Shown here: positions 1 through 12,262 of the stretch, in pieces
How positions within the stretch are numbered: the stretch's first letter is position 1
How the letters are laid out: every line of letters starts with the position of its first letter
Source: Chrysomallon squamiferum
Taxonomy: Eukaryota > Mollusca > Gastropoda > Neomphalida > Peltospiridae
DNA length: 26,000 bases
Direction: 5' to 3'
Assembly: GCA_012295275.1 (NCBI GenBank)
Contig: CM022668.1
Coordinates: forward strand, 14,701,440 to 14,727,439
Position numbers and translations under genes: made by a program
Notes under the pieces: generated by a model
The model's input: only the letters and a program-made list of their open reading frames with translations
Told to the model about the DNA's origin: nothing
Database searches by the model: none

Positions 1-220
1 ATACTTCAAATTCATGTGTTCGTTGTGGATTTTATACTGAAACTAAAATAATGATGTAATACACTTGTCATTTTATCATACCAATATTAAATCTGTATGC
101 TTCTTCAGACATACATACATACAGACAAGCATGCACACAAACCACATATAGTATAAAATACAACACATTTAACATGGACTTTTGGTTATGGCTGAATTCC
201 TCTGTTTTAGAAATACTCGA
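1..220. repeat. Diverged dispersed repeat, copy shared with 22.45-22.64 kb
   Basis: Seen directly: this stretch lines up in the same orientation with about 22455-22640. Shared blocks include 'aaaataatgatgtaata', 'ttattttatcata'-like sequence, 'accacatatagtat', 'aacacatttaacatgga' and 'atggctgaa'. Indels separate the blocks, including a (CATA)n expansion near 110-125 here. It is cut by the window edge, so the full element is not visible. No reading frame is conserved. It could be part of a non-autonomous transposon or an old segmental duplication. Confidence 0.7.
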
Positions 221-370
221 GTAATTTAATTACTTAGAAATTCTGAACTATAAGTTGATAATACATAATTATAAGATATCATTGAATTTGTCTGTATTTA
301 AACAATTTTATTACTTGAAATTATATTATTAAGCTGTTAAGCCAACCAAGACACACAGATGCACAAACAT

Positions 371-380
371 ACACACACAC

Positions 381-435
<55 letters not shown>

Positions 436-467
436 TGATGATGATAATAATGATAATGATAATGATG

Positions 468-502
<35 letters not shown>

Positions 503-503
503 T
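371..503. repeat. (CA)n / (ATA)n compound microsatellite with GAT interruptions
   Basis: A short (AC)5 run is followed by about 120 bp of ATA/AAT trinucleotides, interrupted at about 433-470 by GAT/TGATAA variants. The reading frame through it on the minus strand is almost only isoleucine and is a repeat artefact. Confidence 0.95.
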
Positions 504-962
504 GAGTTTGTTTCACTTGAGAATTTCAAGAATAAACTCGTCCTTTCTTTTTGTCATATGAGCGATGACTAAAAATACAGGGTGCATGCCTGACTTAGCA
601 TATTTAGTTCTGTATTAATGCCATGATATGTCATATTTCATAACGTGTCCACCTGCAAAAACCTGTTTATCTCATATATTATTCTGTCAACACGGTTTAC
701 GTATTGTTGCTTTACAAAAGCCTTGGCAAGACACTTCTGCTCCACAGGTAGTGCGATATGACAAATATTAATACTTTGAATTCATATGTACTTTGTGTCG
801 GTGTTGAAGTAAAAATAATTTTAACTCCAAAACAGCACAATTCATTTCTACTGCATGGAAATAAACATCAAATCGCCTTATCCGCCGTTTGTGGTTAGGT
901 GACCCAGTCATTATAGTTTACCTGATTGAACGTTTTTCTTTATATTCAAATGTAACGATAAA
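504..962. other. AT-rich intergenic stretch, no gene seen
   Basis: Nothing coding is supported. Positions about 752-815 ('atgacaaatattaatac' and following) weakly resemble 21827-21870 and 22436-22480, so a decayed piece of the repeat family at 20.5-22.6 kb may lie here. Confidence 0.4.
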
Positions 963-963
963 T

Positions 964-982
964 AGTAGTAGTAGTAGTAGTA

Positions 983-1046
<64 letters not shown>

Positions 1047-1054
1047 TAACAATA
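964..1054. repeat. (TAG)n-(TAA)n microsatellite
   Basis: About seven TAG triplets run directly into about twenty TAA triplets, then decay into TAACAA variants. Confidence 0.95.
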
Positions 1055-1257
1055 ATTAACAGTAATAATAATATCATAACTAAAGGTATAAATAAATATT
1101 TATTAGAGTGTAATAAGAGTTTAAAACCTTTTATCATGCTAATAAAAAGCCAGTATCATTGTACGAAGTAAACTTTGTACATAGAACAGAGACGTCATCC
1201 TTACAACTATTTGTCGTTGAACAAAGAAACAGAAAAACCATATTAAGAACAAGACGC

Positions 1258-1344
<87 letters not shown>

Positions 1345-1359
1345 CAGCAGCAGCAGCAG
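1258..1359. repeat. Inverted trinucleotide repeat (AAT)n-(TTA)n followed by (CAG)5
   Basis: About 52 bp of AAT (1258-1309) abut about 35 bp of TTA (1310-1344), so one strand can fold back on itself without a loop-forming spacer. Five CAG triplets follow at 1345-1359, then ATC/ATT-rich sequence to about 1445. The poly-Asn/poly-Tyr/poly-Gln reading frame across it is not credible as a gene. Confidence 0.9.
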
Positions 1360-1552
1360 CATCTTTATCATTATCAGAACCATCTTGATCATTATTGTAT
1401 TCGTCATTATCATCATTATTTCTGTTATTATTATCATCATCGTTATAATCAGGAACTGGTGCTGTGTGTAAAGGTCAACAAAAACCTAAGTTAATGTATG
1501 ATGCATGTTTGAAATTTTCCTTCAACAACCTTATTAAATTCTGTGTGTGTTC

Positions 1553-2320
1553 CACTGAGCATAAATAGGATTCGGGTGATCTGTCTAAAATGAATGTTGT
1601 ATCATCTGCATTCTAGGAAATAACACAATTTCCTTCATATATAATCGATACCTTTGACATCGTTTGGATTTGTAATGACTAATGCTAGTACTTCAGAACG
1701 TACTATAAAAATATAAGGACAGTTGGATAATGAACTTTCAAAAGATTGACGTTAATTACCTAAGATAAAGACTGTGTCATCTGCACATTGAAAAATAATA
1801 TAATTTATCAGAATCTTTTATCTGTAACTTTGACACCTTAGAATTTGTAAATAGTAATTCTAGTATTTTAGAGCATATTGTAAAAAGAAAGGAGAAAGTA
1901 AATCGTTTAGTGTTTCTTCTCTTTACCGATTAGCACTGTCCCAAACATCCAATATCTAAAACTGTCACCAATTATTTATTTTAAAAAAATTCATCCAATT
2001 TATATATATATATGAATGAATAATGTTCAAAATATCTATATTTGTCACGGTAAAGAGTTTGAAAAGACTGAATCGAAAGCTTTCTCAAATTCCTGGTGTT
2101 TTATGATATTTTAAATATTGCATTATATCATAAATTAATTGTGGATTGTCATGTATATATCTGCATTTAATAAATTCGGTTTGATTTTTTTTCTTCTTTC
2201 TAAATCAGTTTTTACTGTATTTTCTATGCATTTGGAGGCAAATTTCTGTACACAGTTTATGATTTAGTAATGTGTCCTCAGTTCTTTTAGAAATTTTTTC
2301 ATATGTTATATTAGCTTTTG
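1553..2320 (-). mobile_element. Decayed non-LTR retrotransposon (LINE) reverse transcriptase fragment
   Basis: Read on the minus strand, broken frames carry the ordered motifs of a LINE reverse transcriptase. About 2255-2183 gives an 'FASKCIENTVKTDL'-type stretch (fingers region). 2183-2092 gives 'QTEFIKCRYIHDN' and 'LIYDIMQYL', as in the QTGFI(K)GR block. 2095-2066 gives FEKAFDSV, the first catalytic-aspartate region. About 1898-1858 gives LSPFFLQYALK. 1784-1761 gives ADDTVFIL, the (F/Y)xDD catalytic motif. A second ADDTTFILD lies at 1609-1583, preceded by 'SEVLALVITN' (about 1700-1670) resembling the LSP...ADD spacer. Several frameshifts and stops are present, so it is dead. The motif wording looks L1-like, but clade assignment is inference. 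No endonuclease domain or poly(A) end was recognised. Confidence 0.82.
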
Positions 2321-2457
2321 CAATACGAGCAAGGATTTTTTAAAAATTTTCCGTAGGAGACATTTCGTTTATATTTTAACTATGTTTAATGCATCTAACA
2401 ATGGCTAAGGTTATATCAATGTACAGCCAATTTCACATGACTGTATTCGACTGGGAA

Positions 2458-2506
2458 CAACAACAACAACAACAGTACTACTACTACTACTACTAATAAT
2501 AATAAT
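2458..2506. repeat. (CAA)n-(TAC)n-(TAA)n compound microsatellite
   Basis: Three adjoining trinucleotide runs. They sit just before an isolated copy of the conserved array module, the same arrangement found inside the tandem units. Confidence 0.85.
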
Positions 2507-2531
2507 AAGACAGTAAATACTTTTTAAAAAG

Positions 2532-2600
2532 ATGCTCCGACTAGGAGGGCGAAATTAAACGCTTACAGTATTGCAATTCATGGGAGATAACTTGTTTCTT
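2532..2600 (+). repeat. Detached copy of the conserved ~60 bp array module
   Basis: 'gatgctccgactaggagggc' followed by 'gaaattaaac' and 'aattcatgggagataac' matches the module that starts every array unit. It is separated from the first unit body (about 2937) by roughly 330 bp of unrelated T-rich DNA, so it is probably the displaced left end of unit 1. Confidence 0.75.
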
Positions 2601-2936
2601 TTTTTTTTGTTTTTTTTGTCACGAATTCTCGTCGTGAGCGTGTTAATGTATACACTCTTTTATTTTATTGTATTGTATTGTATTGTATTTGTATTTATTT
2701 ATTTATCTGTTTATCTGTTTTGTTCTTGTTGGTTGTTATGTCTTTATTCTTGGCCTGCTGTTCTCGTTGTTATCACCTCTTAATGTATTTTTATGTTTTT
2801 ATTTTAATGTTTTCTTTCTTAATTTATATACAACCCCTATACTCATTGACACCCCCCCACACACACACACACATTTACTTTGATCATGGATAATATGTAA
2901 TACTTCATTGTTCATGATATTTAATTAGTAAGTATA
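2601..2936. other. T-rich low-complexity stretch with (TATTG)n and (CA)n
   Basis: It contains a poly-T run near 2600-2615, a (TATTG)n run at about 2662-2690, TTTA-rich sequence, and a C7-(AC)n run at 2851-2873. Hydrophobic short reading frames here follow from the T-richness. It interrupts the homology between the detached module at 2532 and unit 1. Confidence 0.6.
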
Positions 2937-2978
<42 letters not shown>

Positions 2979-3628
2979 GCATTATTATTATTCTTTCTGT
3001 TGTTGTTGTTTGTGTCTACACACACATATATAATAATGTAATCTTGTTTCTTTATTACAGTAACCTATCACTATTTATGTAGATTAATATTTACACAATA
3101 ATTAGCATTGATTTATGGATTTTGGAGTATAATATAGATAACCAAAAGTTTATGTTTCTGATTCATTTACCTTTATATTTTGTAATATTAATGTGCATTA
3201 GGTAGATATGCTATACAAGATGTACTGAGTTATATAACTTTTCAAATGATAAATATTTCTCTACTCCACTGTCAATCTTTATGTCTTTCTTCTTCATTCA
3301 GTATAATTTTGATCTATTTTCAGGAGTGGCTTTTGTTTCACTGATGTTATGTTGGTCTATAAACACTTTAAGAAACAAATATTCTTTCTGTTAATGAAAA
3401 ACTGGAGAGAAACGATCCTTTGCTGAAGACTGAAAAAGAGTAACCACACTGTAAGACACTTATATTTTTCACTAATCATTGTCAGTTTGATGTTAAAAAT
3501 ATTTCAGCAGTTTCAATAAGGACTAATTTTGTTTTCTTTCATAAATGATACTGAAACAAAAAAGGGTTAATTATACATTAATCACACAAATATTCACTGC
3601 ACTTACCAGACATTACTTAATGACAATA

Positions 3629-3684
<56 letters not shown>

Positions 3685-3734
3685 TTATAATAATAGAAAA
3701 AATAGTAATAAGAATAAAAATAATAAAAATAAAT
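2937..3734 (+). repeat. Array unit 1 (left end missing)
   Basis: It begins in an (ATT)n run (2937-2979). Exon-like cassette 3324-3450 (127 nt), acceptor CAG 3321-3323, donor GTAAG from 3451. The 'gtgcatgag' ATG found in most units is changed to 'gtgcattag', as in unit 13. It lacks the GATA-rich block between cassette and 'cagtttcaataagg'. Ends with (AAT)n at 3630-3681. Confidence 0.85.
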
Positions 3735-3863
3735 GTCCTCCAACTGGGAGGGCGAAATTAATTGCCTATGATAGTGTAATTCATGGGAGGTAATCTAAGT
3801 TGTTATTTTCATAAACAATAAACAACAACAACAAGAACAACAACAACAATAATAATAATAAAT
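3735..3863 (+). repeat. 129 bp partial unit: module plus microsatellite only
   Basis: A module copy ('gtcctccaactgggagggcg') is followed after 'ggaggtaatctaagttgtta' by CAA/AAT repeats and then a second module at 3864. It has no cassette, which points to an internal deletion or slippage between two microsatellite tracts. Confidence 0.8.
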
Positions 3864-4998
3864 GTGCTCCAGCTGGAAGGGTGAAATTAAATACCTAGGA
3901 TTCTTTAATTCATGGGAAGTAATCTAAGTTTGTTATTTTCATTCTCCCTAAACCTCATCAAGTTAGTTTTGTTTCCTTCGCTGGAGTTTGATTAGTTTTG
4001 TTGTTGTTGCTGCTGCTAGTGTAGTTGTTGATGCTGTTGTCATGATTGTGATATTTAGTGGGAGTATTTTTATTACTATTATACTATTATTATTGTTGTT
4101 TTTGTTTCTGTTCACATAGGTCTATAGTAATGTATACTTGTTTATTATTGCAAAACCTTATCTCACTGTTTATCTGCATACATATTTGCCTCTAGGACTT
4201 ACAGAATAATTAGCACTGATTTATTGATTTTGGTGTAAAATACAGATAATCAAAAGTTTATGTTTCTGATTCATACCTTTATATTTTGTAATATTAATGT
4301 GCATGAGTTAGATATGCTATACCAGTTATATAACTTTTCAAATGATAAACATTTCTCACATCCAATCTTTATGTGTTTCTCTCTCATTCAGTTTAATTTT
4401 GATACTTTTTCAGGAGTGGCTTTTGTTTCGCAGATGATATGTTGGTCTATAAACACTTTAAGAAACAAATATTCTTTCTGTTAATGAAAAACTGGAGAGG
4501 AAAGATCCTTTCCTGAAGTCCTGAAATAGAGTAACCACACTGTAAGACAGTTATATTTTTCACTAATCATTGTCAGTTTGATGTTTTTACTATATGTATG
4601 ATACTATAAAACCACATATTGTGAATAATAATCAGGTTAATGTCTCTTTCTGTCTCTGTTTATATAGATACATAGATAGATAAGATGTATGGATGATTTC
4701 CCTCTTATATGTTTCTTTCTTTCCTCTGTTTCCATCAATTATCTTGTTTTTAATATTAAAAAAATTCTGCAGTTTCAATAAGGACTAATTTTGTTTTCTT
4801 TCATAATTGATAGCAAAACAAAAAATGGTTAATTATACATTAAACAGACACAAATATTCACTGCACATATCAGACATTCCGTAATGACAACAACAACAAC
4901 AAATTATAATAATAATCATAATCATAATCATAATCATAATCATAATCATAATAGTAGAAATAACAATAATAATATGAATAAAAATAATATGAATAAAT
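3864..4998 (+). repeat. Array unit 2
   Basis: Module of the 'aaatacctaggattctttaa' subtype, like units 7 and 10. Cassette 4414-4541 (128 nt, one base longer than usual because of 'gaagtcctgaaa'), donor GTAAG from 4542. The cassette carries the 'tttcgcagatg' variant. It ends with a (ATAATC)n stretch at 4912-4955. Confidence 0.85.
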
Positions 4999-5979
4999 GT
5001 GCTCCAAAATTAATGGTCTATGATAGTGTAATTCATAGGAGGTAATCTAAATTGTTATTTCCATTCTCCATAATCCTCATCATGTTAGTTTTGTTTCCTT
5101 CGCTGGAGTTTGATTAGTTTTGTAGTTGTTGCTGTTCTTACAGTTGTGATATTTAGTGGGAAGATTATTATTATTATGCTATTATTATTGTTGTTTTTGT
5201 TTCTGTGTACACACACATATATGGTAATGCATTCTTGTTCCTTTTAACAAAAACTTGTCTCACTATGTAGCTGGCATACATTTTTTTCCCATTAGGTTTC
5301 ACAAAATAATTAGCATTGATTTGCACATTTAGGCCTATAATACAGATAACCAAAAGTTTAAGTTTCTGATCCATTTACCTTTATATTTTGTAATATTAAT
5401 GTGCATGAGTTATATATGCTATACCAGTTATATAACTTTTCAAATGATAAACATTTCTCACATCCACTGTCAATGTTTATGTCTTTCTGTCTCATTGAGT
5501 TGAATTTTGATCCTTTTTTCAGGAGTGGCTTTTGGTTCACTGATGTTATGTTGGTCTATAAACACTTTAAGAAACAAATATTCTTTCTTGTAATGAAGAA
5601 ATCCAGAGAAAATATCCTTTGCTGAAGACTGAAATAGAGTAACCACACTGTAAGACATTGTCAGTTTGATCTTTATATTATATTTATGATTCTGCAAAAC
5701 CATACATTATACCTCATAATTAGACTAAAATCTCTGCATATATAGATATGTAGATAGCCAGATAGTTATATGGATGGTCACCCTCTTTATGTGTTTCTTT
5801 CTTTCCCCTGTTTCCATCAATTATCTTGTTTTAAACATTAAAAATATTTCAGCAGTTTCAATAAGGACTAATTTTGTTTTCTTTCATAAATGATACCAAA
5901 ACAAAAAAGGGTTAATTATACATTAATCACACAAATATTCACTGCACTTACCAGACATTACTTAATGACAATAAATAAT

Positions 5980-6030
<51 letters not shown>

Positions 6031-6079
6031 TATAATAATAGAAAAAATAGTAATAAGAATAAAAATAATAAAAATAAAT
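4999..6079 (+). repeat. Array unit 3
   Basis: The module is shortened ('gtgctccaaaattaatggtc', lacking the 'actgggagggcg' core), as in units 5 and 8. Cassette 5523-5649, donor from 5650. The upstream tract is of the 'gttgaattttgatcctttt' subtype shared with units 5 and 8. Confidence 0.85.
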
Positions 6080-7155
6080 GTCCTCCAACTGGGAGGGCGA
6101 AATTAATTGCCTATGAAAGTGTAATTCATGGGAGGTAATCTAAGTTGTTATTTTCATTCTCCCTAATCCTCATCAAATTAGTTTTGTTGTTGTTGCTGCT
6201 GCTAGAGTAATTGTTGCTGTTGTTAATGATTGTGATATTTAGCAGGAGTATTTTTATTATTATTGTTGTTTTTTGTTTCTGTCTAAACACATATATAGTA
6301 ATGTATACTTGATTGTTATTACAAAAATGTGTCTCACTGTTTAACTGCGTACTCATTTGCCACTAGGACTTGCAAAATAATTAGCAATGATTTATTGATT
6401 TAGGTGTATAATACAGATAACCAAAACTTTATATTTCTGATTCATTTACCTTCATATTTTGTAATATTAATGTGCATGAGTTAGATTTGATATACCAGTT
6501 ATATAACTTTTCAAATGATAAACATTTCTCACATCCAATCTTTATGTGTTTCTCTCTCATTCAGTTTAATTTTGATACTTTTTCAGGAGTGGCTTTTGTT
6601 TCGCAGATGTTATGTTGGTCTATAAACACTTTAAGAAACAAATATTCTTTCTGTTAATGAAAAACTGGAGAGGAAAGATCCTTTGCTGAAGACTGAACTA
6701 GAGTAACCACACTGTAAGACAGTTATATTTTTCACTAATCATTGTGAGTTTGATGTTTTTACTATATGTATGATACTATAAAACTACATATTGTGAATAA
6801 TAATCAGGTTAATGTCTCTTTCTGTCTCTGTTTATATAGATATATAGATAGATAAGATGTATGGATGATTTCCCTCTTATGTGTTTCTTTCTTTCCCTTG
6901 TTTCCATCAATTATCTTGTTTTTAATATTAAAAAAATTCTGCAGTTTCAATAAGGACTAATTTTGTTTTCTTTCATAATTGATAGCAAAACAAAAAATGG
7001 TTAATTATACATTAAACAGAAACAAATATACACTGCACATATCAGACATTCCTTAATGACAACAACAAATTATAATAATAATAATAATAATCATAATCAT
7101 AATAATCATATTAGAAATAACAATAATAATATGAATAAAAATAATATGAATAAAT
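6080..7155 (+). repeat. Array unit 4
   Basis: Full module. The 'tttgtttccttcgctggag' block seen in other units is missing after 'catcaaattag'. Cassette 6587-6713 with the 'tttcgcagatg' variant, donor from 6714. The right half is nearly identical to the right halves of units 2, 7 and 10. Confidence 0.85.
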
Positions 7156-8163
7156 GTGCTCCAAAATTAATGGTCTATGATAATGTAATTCATAGGAGGT
7201 AATCGAATATGTTATTTCCATTCTCCATAATCCTCATCATGTTAGTTTTGTTTCCTTCGCTGGAGTTTGATTAGTTTTGTAGTTGTTGCTGTTGTTACAG
7301 TTGTGATATTTAGTGGGAATGCTATTATTATTATGCTATTATTATTGTTGTTTTTGTTTCTGTCTACACACACATATGTAGTAATGTATTCTTGTTCCTT
7401 TTTACAAAAACTTGTCTCACTATATATCTGGCATACTTTTTTTTCCACTAGGTGTTACAAAATAATTAGCATTCATTTGCACATTTAGGCCTATAATACA
7501 GATAAGAAAAAATTTATGTTTTTGATTCATTTATCTTTATATTTTGTAATATTAATGTGCATGACTTATATATGCCATACCAGATGTATACTGAGTTAAA
7601 TAACTTTTCAAACGATAAACATTTCTCACGTCCACTGAAAATCTTTCTGTCTTTCTGTCTCATTGAGTTGAATTTTGATCCTTTTTTCAGGGGTCGCTTT
7701 TGTTTCACTGATGTTATGTTGGTCTATAAACACTTTAAGAAAGAAACATTCTTTCTTGTAATGAAGAAATCGAGAGAAAAGATCCTTTGCTGAAGACTGA
7801 AATAGAGTAAGCACACTGTAAGACATTGTCAGTTTGATCTTTATATTATTTTTATGATTCTGCAAAACCATACATTATACATCATAATTAGATTAAAATC
7901 TATTTCTGTCTCTGCATATGTAGATATATAGATAGCCAGATAGTTATATGGATGGTCTCCCTCTTTATGTGTTTCTTTCATTTCCCCTGTTTCCATCAAT
8001 ATTCTTGTTTTAAATATTAGAAATATTTTAGCAGTTTCAATAAGGACTAATTTTGTTTTCTTTCATAAATGATACCAAATAAAAACTGGTTAATTATACA
8101 TTAAACAGACACAAATATTCACTGCACTTACCAGACATTACTTAATAGGAACAACAACAACAG

Positions 8164-8214
<51 letters not shown>

Positions 8215-8244
8215 GTAATAACAATAAAAATAATAAAAATAAAT
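7156..8244 (+). repeat. Array unit 5
   Basis: Shortened module. Cassette 7691-7817 opening 'gggtcgcttttg', donor from 7818. It is nearly identical along its length to unit 8 (offset about 3103 bp), including the 'gataagaaaaaatttatg' variant. Confidence 0.85.
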
Positions 8245-9137
8245 GTCCTCCAACTGGGAGGGCGAAATTAGTCACCTATGATAGTGTATTTCATGAGAGG
8301 TAATCTAAGTTGTTATTTTCATTCTCCCTAATCCTCATCAAATTAGTTTTGTGGTTGTTGCTGCTGCTAGAGTAATTGTTGTAGCTGTTGTTAATGATTG
8401 TGATATTTAGCAGGAGTGTTTTTATTATTATTGTTGTTTTTTTGTTTCTGTCTAAACACATATATAGTAATGTATACTTGATTGTTATTACAAAAATGTG
8501 TCTCACTGTTTACCTGCATACTCATTTGCCACTAGGACTTGCAAAATAATTAGCAATGATTTATTGATTTAGGTGTATAATACAGATAACCAAAACTTTA
8601 TATTTCTGATTCATTTACCTTCATATTTTGTAATATTAATGTGCATGAGTTAGATGTGATATACCAGTTATATAACTTTTCAAATGATAAACTGTCAATC
8701 TTTATGTCTTTCTTTCCCAGTAAGTTTAATTTTGATCTTGTTTCAGGAGCGGCTTTTGTTTCACTGATCTTATGTTGGTCTATAAACAGTTTAAGAAACA
8801 GATATGTTTTCTGTTAATGAAAAAATGGAGAGAAAAGATCCTTTGCTGAAGACTGAAATAGAGAAGGCACACAGTAAGAAACTTGAATTTTTCTCCAATC
8901 ATTGTTAGTTTATACTATATTAATGATTCTGCAAAACCATACAATATCCATCACAATTATATTAAAAATATTTCAGCAGTTTCAATAAGGACTAATTTTG
9001 CTTTCTTTCATCAATGATCCTGAAACAAAAACTTGTTAATTATACATTAAACATACAAATATTCACTGCAGGTACCAGACATTACTTAATGTTAACAATA
9101 AACAACAACAACAACAACAACAATAACAATAATAAAT
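8245..9137 (+). repeat. Array unit 6
   Basis: Full module with 'gtcacctatgatagtg'. Cassette 8747-8873 ('gagcggcttttg'), ending 'gagaaggcacaca' before the donor GTAAG at 8874. It lacks the GATA-rich block, which accounts for its short length. Its twin is unit 9 (offset 3110 bp). Confidence 0.85.
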
Positions 9138-10258
9138 GTGCTCCAACTGGAAGGGCGAAATTAAATACCTAGGATTCTTTAATTCATGGGAGGTAATCTA
9201 AGTTTGTTGTTTTCATTCTCCCTAAACCTCATCAAGTTAGTTTTGTTTCCTTCGCTGGAGTTTGATTAGTTTTGTTGTTGTTGCTGCAGCTAGAGTAGTT
9301 GTTGTTGCTTTTGCTATGAATATGATATTTAGTGGTAGTATTTTTATTACTATTATACTATTATTATTGTTGTTTTTGTTTCTGTTTACATAGGTGTATA
9401 GTAATGTATTCTTGTTTGTTATTGGAAAACCTTGTCTCACTGTTTATCTGCATACATATTTGCCTCTAGGACTTACAGAATAATTAGCATTGATTTATTG
9501 ATTTTGGTGTAAAATACAGATAATCAAAAGTTTATGTTTCTGATTCATTTACCTTCATATTTTGTAATATTAATGTGCATGAGTTAGATGTGATATACCA
9601 GTTATATAACTTTTCAAATGATAAACATTTCTCACATCCAATCTTTATGTGTTTCTCTCTCATTCAGTTTAATTTTGATACTTTTTCAGGAGTGGCTTTT
9701 GTTTCGCAGATGTTATGTTGGTCTATAAACACTTTAAGAAACAAATATTCTTTCTGTTAATGAAAAACTGGAGAGGAAAGATCCTTTGCTAAAGACTGAA
9801 CTAGAGTAACCACACTGTAAGACAGTTATATTTTTCACTAATCATTGTCAGTTTGATGTTTTTACTATATGTATGATACTATAAAACTACATATTGTGAA
9901 TAATAATCAGGTTAATGTCTCTTTCTGTCTCTGTTTATATAGATATATAGATAGATAAGATGTATGGATGATTTCCCTCTTATGTCTTTCTTTCTTTCCC
10001 TTGTTTCCATCAATTATCTTGTTTTTAATATTAAAAACATTCTGCAGTTTCAATAAGGACTAATTTTGTTTTCTTTCATAATTGACAGCAAAACAAAAAG
10101 TGGTTAATTATACATTAAACAGAAACAAATATACACTGCACATATCAGACATTCCTTAATGACAACAACAAATGATAATAATAATAATCATAATCATAAT
10201 CATAATAATCATATTAGAAATAACAATAATAATATGAATAAAAATAATATGAATAAAT
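9138..10258 (+). repeat. Array unit 7
   Basis: Module of the 'aaatacctaggattctttaa' subtype preceded by (CAA)n. Cassette 9690-9816 with 'tttcgcagatg', donor from 9817. The left half matches unit 10 and the right half matches units 4 and 10. Confidence 0.85.
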
Positions 10259-11266
10259 GTGCTCCAAAATTAATGGTCTATGATAATATAATTCATAGGA
10301 GGTAATCGAATATGTTATTTCCATTCTCCATAATCCTCATCATGTTAGTTTTGTTTCCTTCGCTGGAGTTTGATTAGTTTTGTAGTTGTTGCTGTTGTTA
10401 CAGTTGTGATATTTATTGGGAATGCTATTATTATTATGCTATTATTATTGTTGTTTTTGTTTCTGTCTACACACACATATGTAGTAATGTATTCTTGTTC
10501 CTTTTTACAAAAACTTGTCTCACTATATATCTGGCATACATTTTTTTTCCACTAGGTGTTACAAAATAATTAGCATTCATTTGCGCATTTAGGCCTATAA
10601 TACAGATAAGAAAAAATTTATGTTTTTGATTCATTTACCTTTATATTTTGTAATATTAATGTGCATGACTTATATATGCCATACCAGATGTATACTGAGT
10701 TATATAACTTTTCAAATGATAAACATTTCTCACCTCCACTGAAAATCTTTCTGTCTTTCTGTCTCATTGAGTTGAATTTTGATCCTTTTTTTCAGGGGTC
10801 GCTTTTGTTTCACTGATGTTATGTTGGTCTATAAACACTTTAAGAAACAAACATTCTTTCTTGTAATGAAGAAATCGAGAGAAAAGATCCTTTGCTGAAG
10901 ACTGAAATAGAGTAAGCACACTTTAAGACATTGTCAGTTTGATCTTTATATTATTTTTATGATTCTGCAAAACCATACATTATACATCATAATTAGATTA
11001 AAATCTATTTCTGTCTCTGCATATATAGATATATAGATAGCCAGATAGTTATATGGATGGTCTCCCTCTTTATGTGTTTCTTTCTTTCCCCTGTTTCCAT
11101 CAATTTTCTTGTTTTAAATATTAAAAATATTTCAGCAGTTTCAATAAGGACTAATTTTGTTTTCTTTCATAAATGATACCAAATAAAAACTGGTTAATTA
11201 TACATTAAACAGACACAAATATTCACTGCACTTACCAGACATTACTTAATAGGAACAACAACAACA

Positions 11267-11324
<58 letters not shown>

Positions 11325-11354
11325 GTAATAACAATAAAAATAATAAAAATAAAT
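10259..11354 (+). repeat. Array unit 8 (donor site mutated)
   Basis: Twin of unit 5. Acceptor CAG 10793-10795, cassette from 10796. The donor reads 'ctttaagac' where the other 13 copies have GTAAG, so the GT at about 10922 has become TT. It is the only array copy with a lost splice consensus. Confidence 0.85.
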
Positions 11355-12262
11355 GTCCTCCAACTGGGAGGGCGAAATTAGTCACCTATGATAGTGTATT
11401 TTATGAGAGGTAATCTAAGTTGTTATTTTCATTCTCCCTAATCCTCATCAAATTAGTTTTGTTGTTGTTGCTGCTGCTATAGTAATTGTTGTAGCTGTTG
11501 TTAATGATTGTGATATTTAGCAGGAGTGTTTTTATTATTATTGTTGTTTTTTTGTTTCTGTCTAAACACATATATAGTAATGTATACTTGATTGTTATTA
11601 CAAAAATGTGTCTCACTGTTTACCTGCATACTCATTTGCCACTAGGACTTGCAAAATAATTAGCAATGATTTATTGATTTAGGTGTATAATACAGATAAC
11701 CAAAACTTTATATTTCTGATTCATTTACCTTCATATTTTGTAATATTAATGTGCATGAGTTAGATGTGATATACCAGTTATATAACTTTTCAAATGATAA
11801 ACTGTCAATCTTTATGTCTTTCTTTCCCAGTAAGTTTAATTTTGATCTTGTTTCAGGAGCGGCTTTTGTTTCACTGATCTTATGTTGGTCTATAAACAGT
11901 TTAAGAAACAGATATGTTTTCTGTTAATGAAAAAATGGAGAGAAAAGATCCTTTGCTGAAGACTGAAATAGAGAAGGCACACAGTAAGAAACTTGAATTT
12001 TTCTCCAATCATTGTTAGTTTATACTATATTAATGATTCTGCAAAACCATACAATATCCATCACAATTGTATTAAAAATATTTCAGCAGTTTCAATAAGG
12101 ACTAATTTTGCTTTCTTTCATCAATGATCCTGAAACAAAAACTGGTTAATTATACATTAAACATACAAATATTCACTGCAGGTACCAGACATTACTTAAT
12201 GTTAACAATAAACAACAACAACAAAAACAACAACAACAACAACAACAATAATAATAATAAAT
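11355..12262 (+). repeat. Array unit 9
   Basis: Twin of unit 6. Cassette 11857-11983, donor GTAAG from 11984. A 71-codon minus-strand frame at 11401 and the matching frame at 8291 differ at only two residues, which shows how recent the duplication is; that frame is not a gene. Confidence 0.85.

Noticed and set aside
329-1494. Reading frames made of poly-Ile, poly-Asn, poly-Tyr and poly-Gln
   Set aside because: They are translations of AAT/ATT/CAG microsatellites; no non-repetitive conserved part accompanies them.
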